A stretch of DNA of 35,811 bases from Clostridia bacterium (GTDB lineage: Bacteria; Bacillota; Clostridia; Lutisporales; Lutisporaceae). The translations under genes were made by a program, and so were the position numbers. The DNA is taken from NCBI GenBank assembly GCA_029239905.1, contig JARBUB010000003.1, forward strand, positions 1 through 35,811, in the 5' to 3' direction. Positions 9,402-18,246 of the stretch are shown piece by piece; within the stretch, counting starts at the first letter, position 1, and every line of letters begins with the position of its first letter. The notes below the pieces were generated by a model, which was not told where the DNA came from, did not search any database, and saw only the letters and a list, made by a program, of their open reading frames with translations.

Positions 9402-9908
9402 ATGATAATTAAATATAAGAACTTTAGTCCCCAAATAGCCAATGATACTTTTATTGCAGAAAATAGTACAATAATAGGAAGGTGTACAATTGAGGCTAAC
9501 TCAAGTGTTTGGTTTAATGTAGCTATACGCGCGGATGTAAACGAGATTGTAATTGGAAAAAATGTTAACGTTCAAGATGGAAGTGTTATACACTGTGATC
9601 ATGAATATGCAGTATCAATTGCTGACAATGTTACAATAGGTCATAACGCAATTATACATGGCTGTAAAATAGCTAGTAATTGTATAGTAGGAATGGGTTC
9701 TACTATATTAGACGGAGCGACAATTGGAGAAAACTGTATAATAGGTGCAAACTCTCTGATAACCTCCGGTAAAGTAATTCCTGCAGGATCTTTGGTAGTA
9801 GGCAGTCCAGGAAAGATAATAAGGGAACTAACTGTTGAAGAAATTGAGGGTATAAAGAAGTCTGTTGCAGAATATGTGATTTTATCCAAACATTATCTAT
9901 CTGAATAA
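9402..9908 (+). CDS. Gamma-carbonic-anhydrase-like hexapeptide-repeat protein
   Basis: A 168-residue left-handed beta-helix protein with repeating hexapeptides (for example IIGRCT, VNVQDGSVIH, ATIGENCIIGANS). Histidines H64 (SVIHCDH), H81 (TIGH) and H86 (IIHGC) sit where the gamma-class carbonic anhydrases bind zinc or iron between subunits of the trimer. The family (YrdA, PaaY, CamH types) includes active carbonic anhydrases, acyltransferase relatives and proteins of unknown role, so activity is not assured. The start ATG has a short GAGG ribosome site. The gene occupies the slot where the SCIFF maturase would be expected. It is followed by a 168-bp gap with the secDF promoter. Confidence 0.85.
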   Translation: MIIKYKNFSPQIANDTFIAENSTIIGRCTIEANSSVWFNVAIRADVNEIVIGKNVNVQDGSVIHCDHEYAVSIADNVTIGHNAIIHGCKIASNCIVGMGSTILDGATIGENCIIGANSLITSGKVIPAGSLVVGSPGKIIRELTVEEIEGIKKSVAEYVILSKHYLSE

Positions 9909-10012
9909 AGATAAATATTATTTGATAAGAATTGCAAATAAAACAAGGGTGACTTGTCCTTCCTGAAGGTTAGATTTAGCATAAGCCGTAACTTTATGTG
10001 AAGGTAATTAGT

Positions 10013-10041
10013 TTGACTATGACAAGCAAAAATTATATAAT
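10013..10041 (+). promoter_or_regulatory. Sigma-A promoter of secDF
   Basis: TTGACT (10013-10018), a 17-base spacer and TATAAT (10036-10041) make a near-consensus promoter. The predicted start is about 30 bases before the secD ATG at 10077. An inverted repeat GGTAATTA (10003-10010) / TAATTACC (10038-10045) brackets the promoter and could be an operator. Confidence 0.8.
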
Positions 10042-10076
10042 TACCATTGTGAAATAATAAAAGGGGGAGTTTACAA

Positions 10077-11327
10077 ATGAAATCCAAAAGTATAGCAAAA
10101 TTTACAGCAATAATGCTGCTGATTGCATTTTTAGCATACTTAGCAGCATTTGGAATGCCATTAGGCAATTACAGTATTGTTCCAGTAAAAGAAAATATAA
10201 AGCTAGGCCTTGATTTAAGAGGTGGAGCTACAGTTATTCTTGAAGCAAAGGATGATCCTGCGGACCCATTAACTGATGAAAAAATGGATAGAGCCGTAGC
10301 GACATTAAGAGAGCGTGTTGACTCCCTTGGCGTAGCAGAGCCTACAATAGTTAGACAGGGCAAAAACAGAATTGAAGTTCAATTACCAGAAATTAAGGAT
10401 ACACAAAGAGCATTAGAGGTTATTGGACAGACAGCTCAACTAGAGTTCAAAGATGAAGCTGGCAAAGTCGTAATAACAGGTGCTGATATAGACAAAGCAA
10501 ATGCAGTAACTGGCGACGGAATCGGACAGTCTTATGTAGTTGCTTTTGAACTTAAACCAGAAGGTGCAAAGAAATTTGCTGAAGCTACAAGAAACAATGT
10601 TGGAAAACCAATTGGTATATATCTAGATGAGAAACTTATTTCTAATCCTGTAGTTGAAAATGCTATAGAAGATGGCAAAGCTCAAATCACAGGGCAAAGC
10701 ACAAGAGAAGAGGCTCTTGACCTGGCAACATTGATCAGAGCTGGAGCACTACCTGTTAAGCTTGATGTTTTATCAGTAACAGCAGTAGGACCACAACTTG
10801 GGGCGAATTCATTTGAGAAGAGCGTATACGCTGGAACAATCGGTATTATATTAGTTATGATTTTTATGGTTGCCTTTTATAGACTTCCAGGTCTAGTAGC
10901 AAACATTACCCTAGTTTTATATACTATTATAACTTTAGGTGCAATGGCGGGTATAAACGCAACTCTTTCACTGCCAGGTATTGCAGGTTTAATTTTATCT
11001 GTGGGTATGGCAGTTGATACAAACGTTATCATATTTGAGAGAATTAAAGATGAAATAAAGGTTGGAAAGTCCTTAAGAGCAGCTATTGATGCTGGATTTA
11101 GAAGAGCCTTCCTGACAATAATAGACTCCAACGTAACAACACTGTTAGCAGCTGCGATACTTTTCTACTTCGGAGCTGGCCCAATCAAAGGCTTTGCGGT
11201 AACACTTTCGATAGGTATTATAGCAAGTATGTTTACAGCAATTACTGTTACTAAGTACTTGATGGGACTTTTAGTAAAAAGCGGCGTGGAAAACAAGCGC
11301 TTGTATGGAGTAAGGGAGGGGAAATAG
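10077..11327 (+). CDS. secD: Protein translocase subunit SecD
   Basis: A 416-residue SecD. It uses the proton motive force with SecF to pull secreted proteins from the Sec channel. There is one N-terminal membrane helix (about residues 8-28), then the D1 motif KLGLDLRGGATVILEA. The extracellular domain contains VDSLGVAEPTIVRQGKNRI and GKAQITGQSTREEALDLATL. Five C-terminal helices follow with the D4 motif LSVGMAVDTNVIIFERIKDE. The length is on the short side, as usual for clostridial SecD. The ATG follows AAGGGGGAGTTTACAA. Its TAG directly abuts the secF ATG. Confidence 0.97.
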   Translation: MKSKSIAKFTAIMLLIAFLAYLAAFGMPLGNYSIVPVKENIKLGLDLRGGATVILEAKDDPADPLTDEKMDRAVATLRERVDSLGVAEPTIVRQGKNRIEVQLPEIKDTQRALEVIGQTAQLEFKDEAGKVVITGADIDKANAVTGDGIGQSYVVAFELKPEGAKKFAEATRNNVGKPIGIYLDEKLISNPVVENAIEDGKAQITGQSTREEALDLATLIRAGALPVKLDVLSVTAVGPQLGANSFEKSVYAGTIGIILVMIFMVAFYRLPGLVANITLVLYTIITLGAMAGINATLSLPGIAGLILSVGMAVDTNVIIFERIKDEIKVGKSLRAAIDAGFRRAFLTIIDSNVTTLLAAAILFYFGAGPIKGFAVTLSIGIIASMFTAITVTKYLMGLLVKSGVENKRLYGVREGK

Positions 11328-12209
11328 ATGAGAGTTTTCAATTTTATGAAATACAAAAAAATCTGGTTTGGTATTTCTGGTTTTATAATTGCAGTAGGTC
11401 TTGTATTTCTTATAATAAATGGTGGTTTAAACCTTGGAATAGATTATACAGGCGGAACATCCATACAAATTGATTTTGATAAGGAATATGATTTAGAAAA
11501 AGTGAGAGATATAGTATCAAAATATGATAAAGATGCTATTGTTACCTATGCTGGAAATGATAATGAGTTAGCTCTTATAAGAACAAATATAGGTTTAGAT
11601 GTTGAGAAACAAGGTGAACTAAAAAGTACACTTAAAGAAAACCTAGGCGTTGAAGAGACAAATATTCAGATTGAGTTCATAGGACCTTCAATAGGCAGTG
11701 AATTAATGAAGAAAGCGTTAATTGCTTTGATACTTGCAAACTTAGGTATTTTACTTTATGTTTCAGTAAGATTTGAATGGAGATTAGGTTTATCTGCAAT
11801 CGTCGCGCTTGTACATGATATATTAATAATGATTACCGTATTTGCAGTATTACAAATACCTGTAGGCTCATCATTCTTAGCAGCATTGTTAACTATTATC
11901 GGTTATTCAATCAACGATACTATAGTTATTTTTGACAGAATTAGAGAAAATATGAAGAGTCATAAGAAGATGGATGAAGATGACCTTGTTAATTTAAGCA
12001 CATCACAGTCATTGACTAGAACTATAAATACCTCAGTTACTACTTTAATTACTATTTTAGCTCTATATATTTTAGGGGTACCAGCTATTAGAGATTTCGC
12101 TTTACCGATGATAGTAGGTATAGTTAGTGGGGTTTACTCAACGATATTTATTGCAAGCCCAGTATGGGTTATGTTGAGAAAAGTTCGTAAAACAGCTTCA
12201 AATCATTAA
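11328..12209 (+). CDS. secF: Protein translocase subunit SecF
   Basis: A 293-residue SecF, the partner of SecD. Its motif LGIDYTGGTSIQIDF lies after the first membrane helix, and the channel-side motif IGYSINDTIVIFDRIREN sits in the C-terminal bundle of five helices. It starts at the base after the secD stop, with GGAGGGG inside the 3' end of secD as the ribosome site, so translation is probably coupled. A strong terminator follows 10 bases after the stop. Confidence 0.97.
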   Translation: MRVFNFMKYKKIWFGISGFIIAVGLVFLIINGGLNLGIDYTGGTSIQIDFDKEYDLEKVRDIVSKYDKDAIVTYAGNDNELALIRTNIGLDVEKQGELKSTLKENLGVEETNIQIEFIGPSIGSELMKKALIALILANLGILLYVSVRFEWRLGLSAIVALVHDILIMITVFAVLQIPVGSSFLAALLTIIGYSINDTIVIFDRIRENMKSHKKMDEDDLVNLSTSQSLTRTINTSVTTLITILALYILGVPAIRDFALPMIVGIVSGVYSTIFIASPVWVMLRKVRKTASNH

Positions 12210-12219
12210 AAAAAACTGC

Positions 12220-12250
12220 AAGGTAACTGCTAAAGCAGTTACCTTTTTTA
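12220..12250 (+). terminator. Terminator of secDF
   Basis: An 11-bp perfect stem (AAGGTAACTGC at 12220-12230, GCAGTTACCTT at 12235-12245) with a TAAA tetraloop and a run of six T. Confidence 0.9.
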
Positions 12251-12338
12251 TTTTTATTGCGCAACATAATAAATTGTTAAATACATACTAAGAATATATA
12301 TTTAGAAAATTAACATAGAAAGTAATGTAGGTGGCATT

Positions 12339-14042
12339 GTGAGAAAAAAATGGGTTCCATACAATAAGAGCTATGAACTGACAGAACAATTGAAGAGTAT
12401 GTATAATGTAAGTGAAATGTTTGCAAGGACTCTTATTAACAGAGGTCTTGACGACATAGATAAAGTAAATAGGTTTTTAAAAGCTGACATAAGTGATTTA
12501 TATGATTCTTTTCTGCTGACCGATATGGAAAATGCAGTAGATCGAATTCTTATGGCAATTGAAGAAAATGAAAAAATTTGTATTTATGGCGATTATGATG
12601 TGGATGGAATAACTTCAACTGCCCTCTGTGTAAATATACTGCGAAAGCTAGAGGCAGACGTAATGTATTATATACCGGTCAGAGCTGAAGAGGGCTATGG
12701 CCTGAACAGCGAAGCTATTGACTACATTGCAGAGCAGGGTGTTAATTTAATAATAACTGTTGATTGCGGAATACGATCAGTAGATGTAGTTGAAAAGGTT
12801 AACGAAAAAGGCATGAATATAATTATCACGGACCACCATGAGTGTGGGGACATACTACCTGATGCATGCGCTGTAGTCAATCCTCACCGAAATGACAGCG
12901 GTTATCCCTTTAAAGAATTGGCCGGTGTAGGGGTAGCTTTTAAACTTATGCAGGGGATCACAGAAAGTATTGGCTATAGAGAACTTTTATATGATGTAAT
13001 AGATATTGCTGCAATTGGAACTATTGCAGATGTTGTGCCTTTGCTGGATGAAAATAGAATCATAGTAAAAAATGGCTTAGAAAAGCTTATGAGTACTGAA
13101 AACATTGGGCTGAAAGCTCTTATTGATACTTGTGATTTAGCAGATAAGCAAATATCATCATATAACATAGCATTTATAATTGCACCAAGAATAAACGCTG
13201 CAGGCAGATTAGCTGATGCTGGCAGGTGTGTAGAGCTTTTGATTACTGATGATGAGGCTCTTGCATATGAAATCGCGAAAGAGCTTGAAGTTGAAAATAA
13301 GGAAAGACAGCGAATTGAGGCAGAAATTTTAGAACAGGCAATAGCAAAAGTGAATGAAGATAAAGACTTTGCGAATAGCAGAGTACTTATATTGGATGAA
13401 CTGAACTGGCATCCTGGAGTGATAGGTATTGTCGCATCAAGAATAGTAGAGCAATTCAGCAAGCCTGCAGTTTTAATAGGCAGGGACATGGAAGTTGGAA
13501 AAGGCTCTGGCAGAAGTATGAGTGGATTTAATTTATATGAAGCCATGAATAGGTGCAGTGAATTATTTGAAAAGTTCGGTGGTCATGAAATGGCTGCTGG
13601 ATTAACAATTAAATCAAATAAGATTGATGCATTTAGAAAGAAAATAAACGAAATTGCTGATGAAATGCTGCAGGGAAAAGAGTTATTGCCTGAAATATTA
13701 GTTGATTATAAGCTAGAACCAACGGATATTAACCTGCAGGTTGCTAAACAGCTGAAAGAGTTAGAACCCTTCGGCATGGGGAATCCAAATCCGAACTTTG
13801 TATGTAGAAACATGCAGGTTATAGATAAAAAGCAGGTGGGTGCAAATAATAAACATCTGTCACTAAATCTTTATGATGGAAACAATAATGTGAAAGCAAT
13901 TGCTTTTAATATGGGAAATTTATATAATGTATTATCAAGTAGTAGAAAAATTGATATAATATGTTGTATGGATATAAACCAGTGGAATGATAATGAAACT
14001 GTTCAATTAGTCATAAAAGATATCAAGATAAATAAAAACTAA
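12339..14042 (+). CDS. recJ: Single-stranded-DNA-specific exonuclease RecJ
   Basis: A 567-residue RecJ, a 5'-3' exonuclease on single-stranded DNA used in recombination and repair. The DHH domain holds [17 protein letters not shown] near residue 80 and [11 protein letters not shown], both manganese-binding motifs. The DHHA1 domain contains [13 protein letters not shown] and [13 protein letters not shown] near residues 395-425. A C-terminal OB-like domain includes [13 protein letters not shown]. It lacks the long C-terminal extension found in Bacillus subtilis RecJ. The start is the GTG at 12339 after GTAGGTGG. It heads a run of seven same-strand genes to hemZ, with 20 bases to apt. Confidence 0.95.
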   Translation: MRKKWVPYNKSYELTEQLKSMYNVSEMFARTLINRGLDDIDKVNRFLKADISDLYDSFLLTDMENAVDRILMAIEENEKICIYGDYDVDGITSTALCVNILRKLEADVMYYIPVRAEEGYGLNSEAIDYIAEQGVNLIITVDCGIRSVDVVEKVNEKGMNIIITDHHECGDILPDACAVVNPHRNDSGYPFKELAGVGVAFKLMQGITESIGYRELLYDVIDIAAIGTIADVVPLLDENRIIVKNGLEKLMSTENIGLKALIDTCDLADKQISSYNIAFIIAPRINAAGRLADAGRCVELLITDDEALAYEIAKELEVENKERQRIEAEILEQAIAKVNEDKDFANSRVLILDELNWHPGVIGIVASRIVEQFSKPAVLIGRDMEVGKGSGRSMSGFNLYEAMNRCSELFEKFGGHEMAAGLTIKSNKIDAFRKKINEIADEMLQGKELLPEILVDYKLEPTDINLQVAKQLKELEPFGMGNPNPNFVCRNMQVIDKKQVGANNKHLSLNLYDGNNNVKAIAFNMGNLYNVLSSSRKIDIICCMDINQWNDNETVQLVIKDIKINKN

Positions 14043-14062
14043 GTGCGGGGGTATTAACAAAT

Positions 14063-14578
14063 ATGAATTTTGAAAAATATATTAGAGTTATTGAGGATTT
14101 TCCAAAGGAAGGCATTAGCTTTATGGATGTAACAACATTAATCAAGGACGGCGAGGCATATAGAGCCGCGATTAAGGAAATTGCAGAAAAGATTAAACCT
14201 TTGAATGTTGATGTTATAGTTGGTCCAGAAGCCAGAGGCTTTTTATTTGGGGCGCCTGTTGCTTATGAACTAGGAATCGGGTTTGTACCTGTGAGAAAAC
14301 CAGGTAAGCTTCCTGGTGAAACGATAAAGTATGATTATGCCCTCGAATATGGTACAGATGCATTGGAAATCCATAAAGATGCTATAACAAAAGGTATGAG
14401 AGTAGCTTTGGTTGATGATCTTCTTGCGACGGGTGGTACAATACTTGCAGCTGCAAAACTTGTTGAAAGCCTTGGAGGAGAGGTAGTACACATTGGATTT
14501 TTAATAGAATTATCCTTCTTAAATGGAAAGAGCACATTAGCTGGTTATAAAACAGATTCAATAGTTGAATATAAGTAA
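14063..14578 (+). CDS. apt: Adenine phosphoribosyltransferase
   Basis: A 171-residue Apt, which salvages adenine to AMP using PRPP. The PRPP-binding loop [13 protein letters not shown] lies near residues 114-126. [11 protein letters not shown] and [15 protein letters not shown] are the adenine-pocket and flexible-loop blocks. The ATG follows GCGGGGGTATTAACAAAT. The recJ-apt-relA order is common in Firmicutes, linking purine salvage with the (p)ppGpp enzyme next door, which is known to affect purine pools. Confidence 0.97.
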   Translation: MNFEKYIRVIEDFPKEGISFMDVTTLIKDGEAYRAAIKEIAEKIKPLNVDVIVGPEARGFLFGAPVAYELGIGFVPVRKPGKLPGETIKYDYALEYGTDALEIHKDAITKGMRVALVDDLLATGGTILAAAKLVESLGGEVVHIGFLIELSFLNGKSTLAGYKTDSIVEYK

Positions 14579-14583
14579 TAGAT

Positions 14584-14621
14584 ATTGAGAAAATAGCTGG
14601 AATACCAGCTATTTTCTCAAT
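14584..14621 (+). repeat. Perfect 17-bp inverted repeat between apt and relA
   Basis: The arms 14584-14600 and 14605-14621 are perfectly complementary with an AATA loop (outer end ATTGAGAAAATAGC). It begins six bases after the apt stop. No separate T-run follows, so termination would be partial at most. An RNA-stability or processing role between apt and relA is equally possible. Confidence 0.65.
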
Positions 14622-14686
14622 ATGAGAGAATTATAGATATTTATATGTGAATTGTAATTTAGATTTTATTGAAGTTGGTGTTTAAT

Positions 14687-16858
14687 ATGCTTAATAAATT
14701 ATTAGAAAAAATAGAAAAATATAATCCTTCAGATAGCACTGCAATCATAGAGAAGGCTTATAATTATGCCAATAGTGCGCACGAAGGGCAAATGAGAAAT
14801 TCAGGTGACGATTATATTTCTCATCCCTTAGAGGTTGCGAATATTTTGGCTGATTTAAACATGGACAATGTAACAATAGCAGCAGCTATTTTGCACGATG
14901 TAATAGAAGATACAAGGTTTTCCTATGAAGATGTCAGAAATGATTTCGGGGATGAAGTTGCTATGCTTGTAGATGGTGTTACCAAGCTTGGCAAGCTGGA
15001 GTATACAACGAAGGAAGAGCTGCAGGCAGAGAACTTAAGAAAGATGTTTATGGCAATGGCTAAGGATATTAGAGTAATTATAATAAAATTAGCCGATCGA
15101 CTTCATAATATGAGGACCTTGAAATTCATGCCTGAGAAGAAGCAACGGGAAAAGGCAACTGAAACCATGGAGATTTATGCACCAATTGCCCATAGGCTTG
15201 GTATTTCAAAGATAAAATGGGAAATGGAAGACTTAGCTTTAAGGTATCTTGAGCCAACAGCATATTTTGACTTAGTTGAAAAGGTTGCCAAAAAGAGACA
15301 AGAGCGTGAAGAGTATATTAATAAAGTTATAGTAGAGCTTGATGAAAAAATTCATGAAGTTGGTATTGATGTTCATATCGAGGGAAGACCAAAAAGTTTT
15401 TATAGTATTTATAGAAAAATGTACTTTCAAAATAAATCCTTTGATCAGATATTCGATCTTACAGCCGTAAGAATAATTGTTGAAACAGTGAAGGACTGCT
15501 ATGGTGCTTTAGGAATTGTTCATACCTTGTGGAAGCCTATACCTGGCAGATTTAAAGATTATATTGCAATGCCAAAGCCTAATATGTATCAGTCCTTGCA
15601 TACAACAGTTGTCGGTCCGGATGGACAACCCTTTGAAGTGCAGATCAGGACTTGGGAAATGCATAGGACCTCAGAATTTGGAATTGCTGCTCACTGGAAG
15701 TATAAAGAGGGTAAAAACAGTCAGAACGATTTTGACGCAAAATTAAAATGGCTTCGTCAAATGTTGGAATGGCAAAATGAGATTAAAGATACAAAAGAGT
15801 TTATGGAAACTCTAAAAATAGATTTATTGGTAGATGAGGTTTATGTGTTTACCCCAAAAGGAGATGTAATAGACCTTCCTGTTGATTCTACACCCATAGA
15901 TTTTGCTTATAAGATTCATAGTCACATAGGAAATAAATGTATAGGTGCGAAGATTAACAGTAGAATCGTTACCTTAGACTATAAGCTGCAGAATGGTGAT
16001 ATTGTTGAAATTATAACCTCTGCAAATGCCAATGGGCCAAGTAGAGATTGGCTGAAGATTGCCAAAAGTAATCATACAAAAAACAAAATAAAGCAATGGT
16101 TTAAAAAAGAAAAAAGAGATGAAAATGTCCAAAAGGGCAGAGAACTATTAGAGCGTGAAAGCAAGAGGCATGGCGTAAATCCTTCTACTATATTAAAGCC
16201 TGAGCTCTTGGATATAATATATAAGAGATACAGTTTAAACAGCGTAGAAGATTTGTATGCATCTGTAGGCTATGGTGGTATCACAGCTAACTTAGTTTTG
16301 AATAAGCTTAAGGAAGAATATAAGAAGCTAATTAAACCAGAGGACAAAGATATTATTGCTGAACTGGAAGAAAAGCTTCAGAGGCCAGAAACAGCACGTA
16401 AGAAGATTAGTTCAAACGGGATTAAGGTTAAAGGCATAGAAAATGTAATGATTCGTTTTGCACGCTGCTGCAACCCTGTGCCGGGAGATGAGGTTTTTGG
16501 ATATATCACAAAGGGTAGAGGCGTATCTGTACACAGAAAGAGCTGTCCTAATGCCAACGAGTTTTTAAGACAATCAGAGCGATTGATTGATGTAGAATGG
16601 CTCACAGAAACAAAGGTTTCTTACAATGCAGATGTTGAAATTAGGGCATATGATAGGAAGGGCTTGCTTTCGGAAATTACAACCATTGTAGACGAAAGTA
16701 AAATTAACATAAATTCCTTCTACTCCAGAACGACAAAGGAACGTATGGCTATTATAAACTTTATATTAGAAATACATGATGTTGAACAGTTGAATAAACT
16801 GATTAAAAAGTTTAAAAAGATAGAAGGTATTGTTGACGTATTCAGATCGAAGCAATAG
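14687..16858 (+). CDS. relA: Bifunctional (p)ppGpp synthetase/hydrolase RelA/SpoT family
   Basis: A 723-residue long-form Rel enzyme that makes and degrades (p)ppGpp in the stringent response. The N-terminal HD hydrolase domain is intact, with H46 in SHPLEV, H70-D71 in [11 protein letters not shown] and RLHNMRTL. The synthetase domain has [27 protein letters not shown] and [15 protein letters not shown] domain ([14 protein letters not shown]) follows, then a zinc-finger-type domain ([18 protein letters not shown], later CPN) and a C-terminal ACT domain ([15 protein letters not shown]). An intact HD site argues for a bifunctional enzyme. I chose the ATG at 14687 because [14 protein letters not shown] matches the family start. 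TTG at 14669 and GTG at 14678 lie in frame upstream. Confidence 0.96.
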   Translation: MLNKLLEKIEKYNPSDSTAIIEKAYNYANSAHEGQMRNSGDDYISHPLEVANILADLNMDNVTIAAAILHDVIEDTRFSYEDVRNDFGDEVAMLVDGVTKLGKLEYTTKEELQAENLRKMFMAMAKDIRVIIIKLADRLHNMRTLKFMPEKKQREKATETMEIYAPIAHRLGISKIKWEMEDLALRYLEPTAYFDLVEKVAKKRQEREEYINKVIVELDEKIHEVGIDVHIEGRPKSFYSIYRKMYFQNKSFDQIFDLTAVRIIVETVKDCYGALGIVHTLWKPIPGRFKDYIAMPKPNMYQSLHTTVVGPDGQPFEVQIRTWEMHRTSEFGIAAHWKYKEGKNSQNDFDAKLKWLRQMLEWQNEIKDTKEFMETLKIDLLVDEVYVFTPKGDVIDLPVDSTPIDFAYKIHSHIGNKCIGAKINSRIVTLDYKLQNGDIVEIITSANANGPSRDWLKIAKSNHTKNKIKQWFKKEKRDENVQKGRELLERESKRHGVNPSTILKPELLDIIYKRYSLNSVEDLYASVGYGGITANLVLNKLKEEYKKLIKPEDKDIIAELEEKLQRPETARKKISSNGIKVKGIENVMIRFARCCNPVPGDEVFGYITKGRGVSVHRKSCPNANEFLRQSERLIDVEWLTETKVSYNADVEIRAYDRKGLLSEITTIVDESKININSFYSRTTKERMAIINFILEIHDVEQLNKLIKKFKKIEGIVDVFRSKQ

Positions 16859-16884
16859 AAATAAACAAGTATACAGGAGGACTT

Positions 16885-17334
16885 ATGAGAGCTGTAGTGC
16901 AACGAGTTACGAAAGGGAATGTAGAAATTGAAGGCGATATTGTTGGCAGCATAGAGAAGGGCCTAGTGGTTCTGCTGGGCGTAAGCGAAAAGGATACAAA
17001 GGATGATGTCGCTTATATGGCAGATAAAATATTGAATTTAAGAGTATTTGATGATGAGGAAGGAAAAATGAACTTTTCCTTGCTTGATATAAAAGGTGAA
17101 CTGCTGGTTGTTTCGCAGTTTACTTTATACGGAGATTGTAGAAAAGGAAGAAGGCCAAATTATATGGCTGCTGCCAAACCTGAACTGGCTGATGCATTAT
17201 ATAATGATTTAGTAAAAGTTTGCAGAGCGCAAGCTGTAAAAACTGAAACAGGGGTATTCCAGGCAGATATGAAGGTTAATATCATAAATGATGGACCCGT
17301 TACACTAATAATCGACAGTGAGAAGATCATATAA
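16885..17334 (+). CDS. dtd: D-aminoacyl-tRNA deacylase Dtd
   Basis: A 149-residue Dtd, which removes D-amino acids (and glycine from tRNA-Ala) from mischarged tRNA. The start MRAVVQRV, the [15 protein letters not shown] block and the C-terminal [11 protein letters not shown], carrying the cross-subunit Gly-Pro motif, are typical. Family members usually have GPVTF or GPVTL, so leucine is acceptable. The ATG follows ACAGGAGGACTT, 26 bases after relA. The relA-dtd pair is a common Firmicutes arrangement. Confidence 0.96.
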   Translation: MRAVVQRVTKGNVEIEGDIVGSIEKGLVVLLGVSEKDTKDDVAYMADKILNLRVFDDEEGKMNFSLLDIKGELLVVSQFTLYGDCRKGRRPNYMAAAKPELADALYNDLVKVCRAQAVKTETGVFQADMKVNIINDGPVTLIIDSEKII

Positions 17335-17366
17335 AGTATATATTGAGTTTGTAGGAGTGATATTTA

Positions 17367-17981
17367 TTGTTTAAGAAGCTACCCTTGGGTAAATTTGAAA
17401 CGAATTGTTATATCATTGCAGATGATGCTTCTAAGGAAGCTGCTGTAATTGATCCAGCAGATGATTTTCCTAAAATAAAGCAGTTTATCGAGGAACATGA
17501 TCTTAAGGTAAAATATATTTTATTGACCCACGCTCATGGGGATCATATTCTTGCATTGCCTGAAATAAAAGCATACTCTAAGGCACCTATAGGTTTAAAC
17601 TCTGGAGATGAGGATATGTTAATGAATGCTGCCATCAACATGTCAGGGCAATTTACACGACATCCTGTTGAAAGTAAAGCAGATTTTTATCTTAAAGATG
17701 GAGACACACTGGAGTTAGGTAGCAATAAAGTTAGTATTATACATACTCCAGGGCATACAAAAGGCGGAACATGTATACTTTTTGAGAAAGAACTAATGGC
17801 AGGAGATACCTTATTTGCAAGGGGTATTGGAAGAACCGACTTTTATGGCGGAGATTATGATACTCTAATTAATTCAATAATAACAAAGCTTTTTATTCTA
17901 CCTGAAGACACCAACGTTCATCCGGGGCATGGAAGCTCCACAACTATTTTGAGAGAGAAGCATAATAACCCTTTTATTTAA
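17367..17981 (+). CDS. MBL-fold metallo-hydrolase (glyoxalase II-like)
   Basis: A 204-residue metallo-beta-lactamase-fold hydrolase. The metal site THAHGDH (HxHxDH) lies near residue 56. HTPGHTKGGTC follows near residue 128, then MAGDTLFARGIGRTD, and HPGHGSST near the C-terminus. This set is that of small glyoxalase II-like or persulfide-dioxygenase-like hydrolases. Many clostridial members have no proven substrate. The start is the TTG at 17367 after TAGGAGTGATA. It lies between dtd and hemZ, a common order in Clostridia. The exact substrate is not deducible. Confidence 0.88.
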   Translation: MFKKLPLGKFETNCYIIADDASKEAAVIDPADDFPKIKQFIEEHDLKVKYILLTHAHGDHILALPEIKAYSKAPIGLNSGDEDMLMNAAINMSGQFTRHPVESKADFYLKDGDTLELGSNKVSIIHTPGHTKGGTCILFEKELMAGDTLFARGIGRTDFYGGDYDTLINSIITKLFILPEDTNVHPGHGSSTTILREKHNNPFI

Positions 17982-18066
17982 GAAAATTGATGCATATCCT
18001 AAAAACCCCGGGCAAAACTATATTTATGTTAATGCCAATTAAAATTCTATAAACGGGAGGATAAGC

Positions 18067-18243
18067 ATGAATAATCAAAATATAAGTAATTTGAAAAGTC
18101 ACGTGGAACCCAATTTAGATTTTGATGATGTGGATATTGATTTAATTATGGAATCTGATTTAGAGGACTATGAGATAGCGGCAGAGCTTGGAATGGGTCT
18201 TTGTCAAATTTCTAAAATAAGAAGAGAACTATTTGAGGATTAG
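18067..18243 (+). CDS. 58-residue acidic helix-turn-helix-like protein
   Basis: A short reading frame beginning MNNQNISNLKSHVEPN and ending KIRRELFED, with a strong GGGAGGAT ribosome site seven bases before its ATG. The first half is very acidic (DFDDVDIDLIMESDLED). The second half, residues 34-55, reads DYEIAAELGMGLCQISKIRR, which fits a helix-turn-helix: helix, glycine turn, recognition-like helix rich in K and R. It stops three bases before the hemZ GTG, so it is very likely co-translated with hemZ. I cannot name it. A DNA-binding or protein-binding regulator is possible, and the acidic first half would be unusual for a DNA-binder on its own. Confidence 0.75.
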   Translation: MNNQNISNLKSHVEPNLDFDDVDIDLIMESDLEDYEIAAELGMGLCQISKIRRELFED

Positions 18244-18246
18244 ACG

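Noticed and set aside
12974-13546. 190-residue minus-strand frame inside recJ
   Set aside because: It is antisense to a well-recognised RecJ, serine-rich as expected of complement of AT-rich codons, with no motifs.
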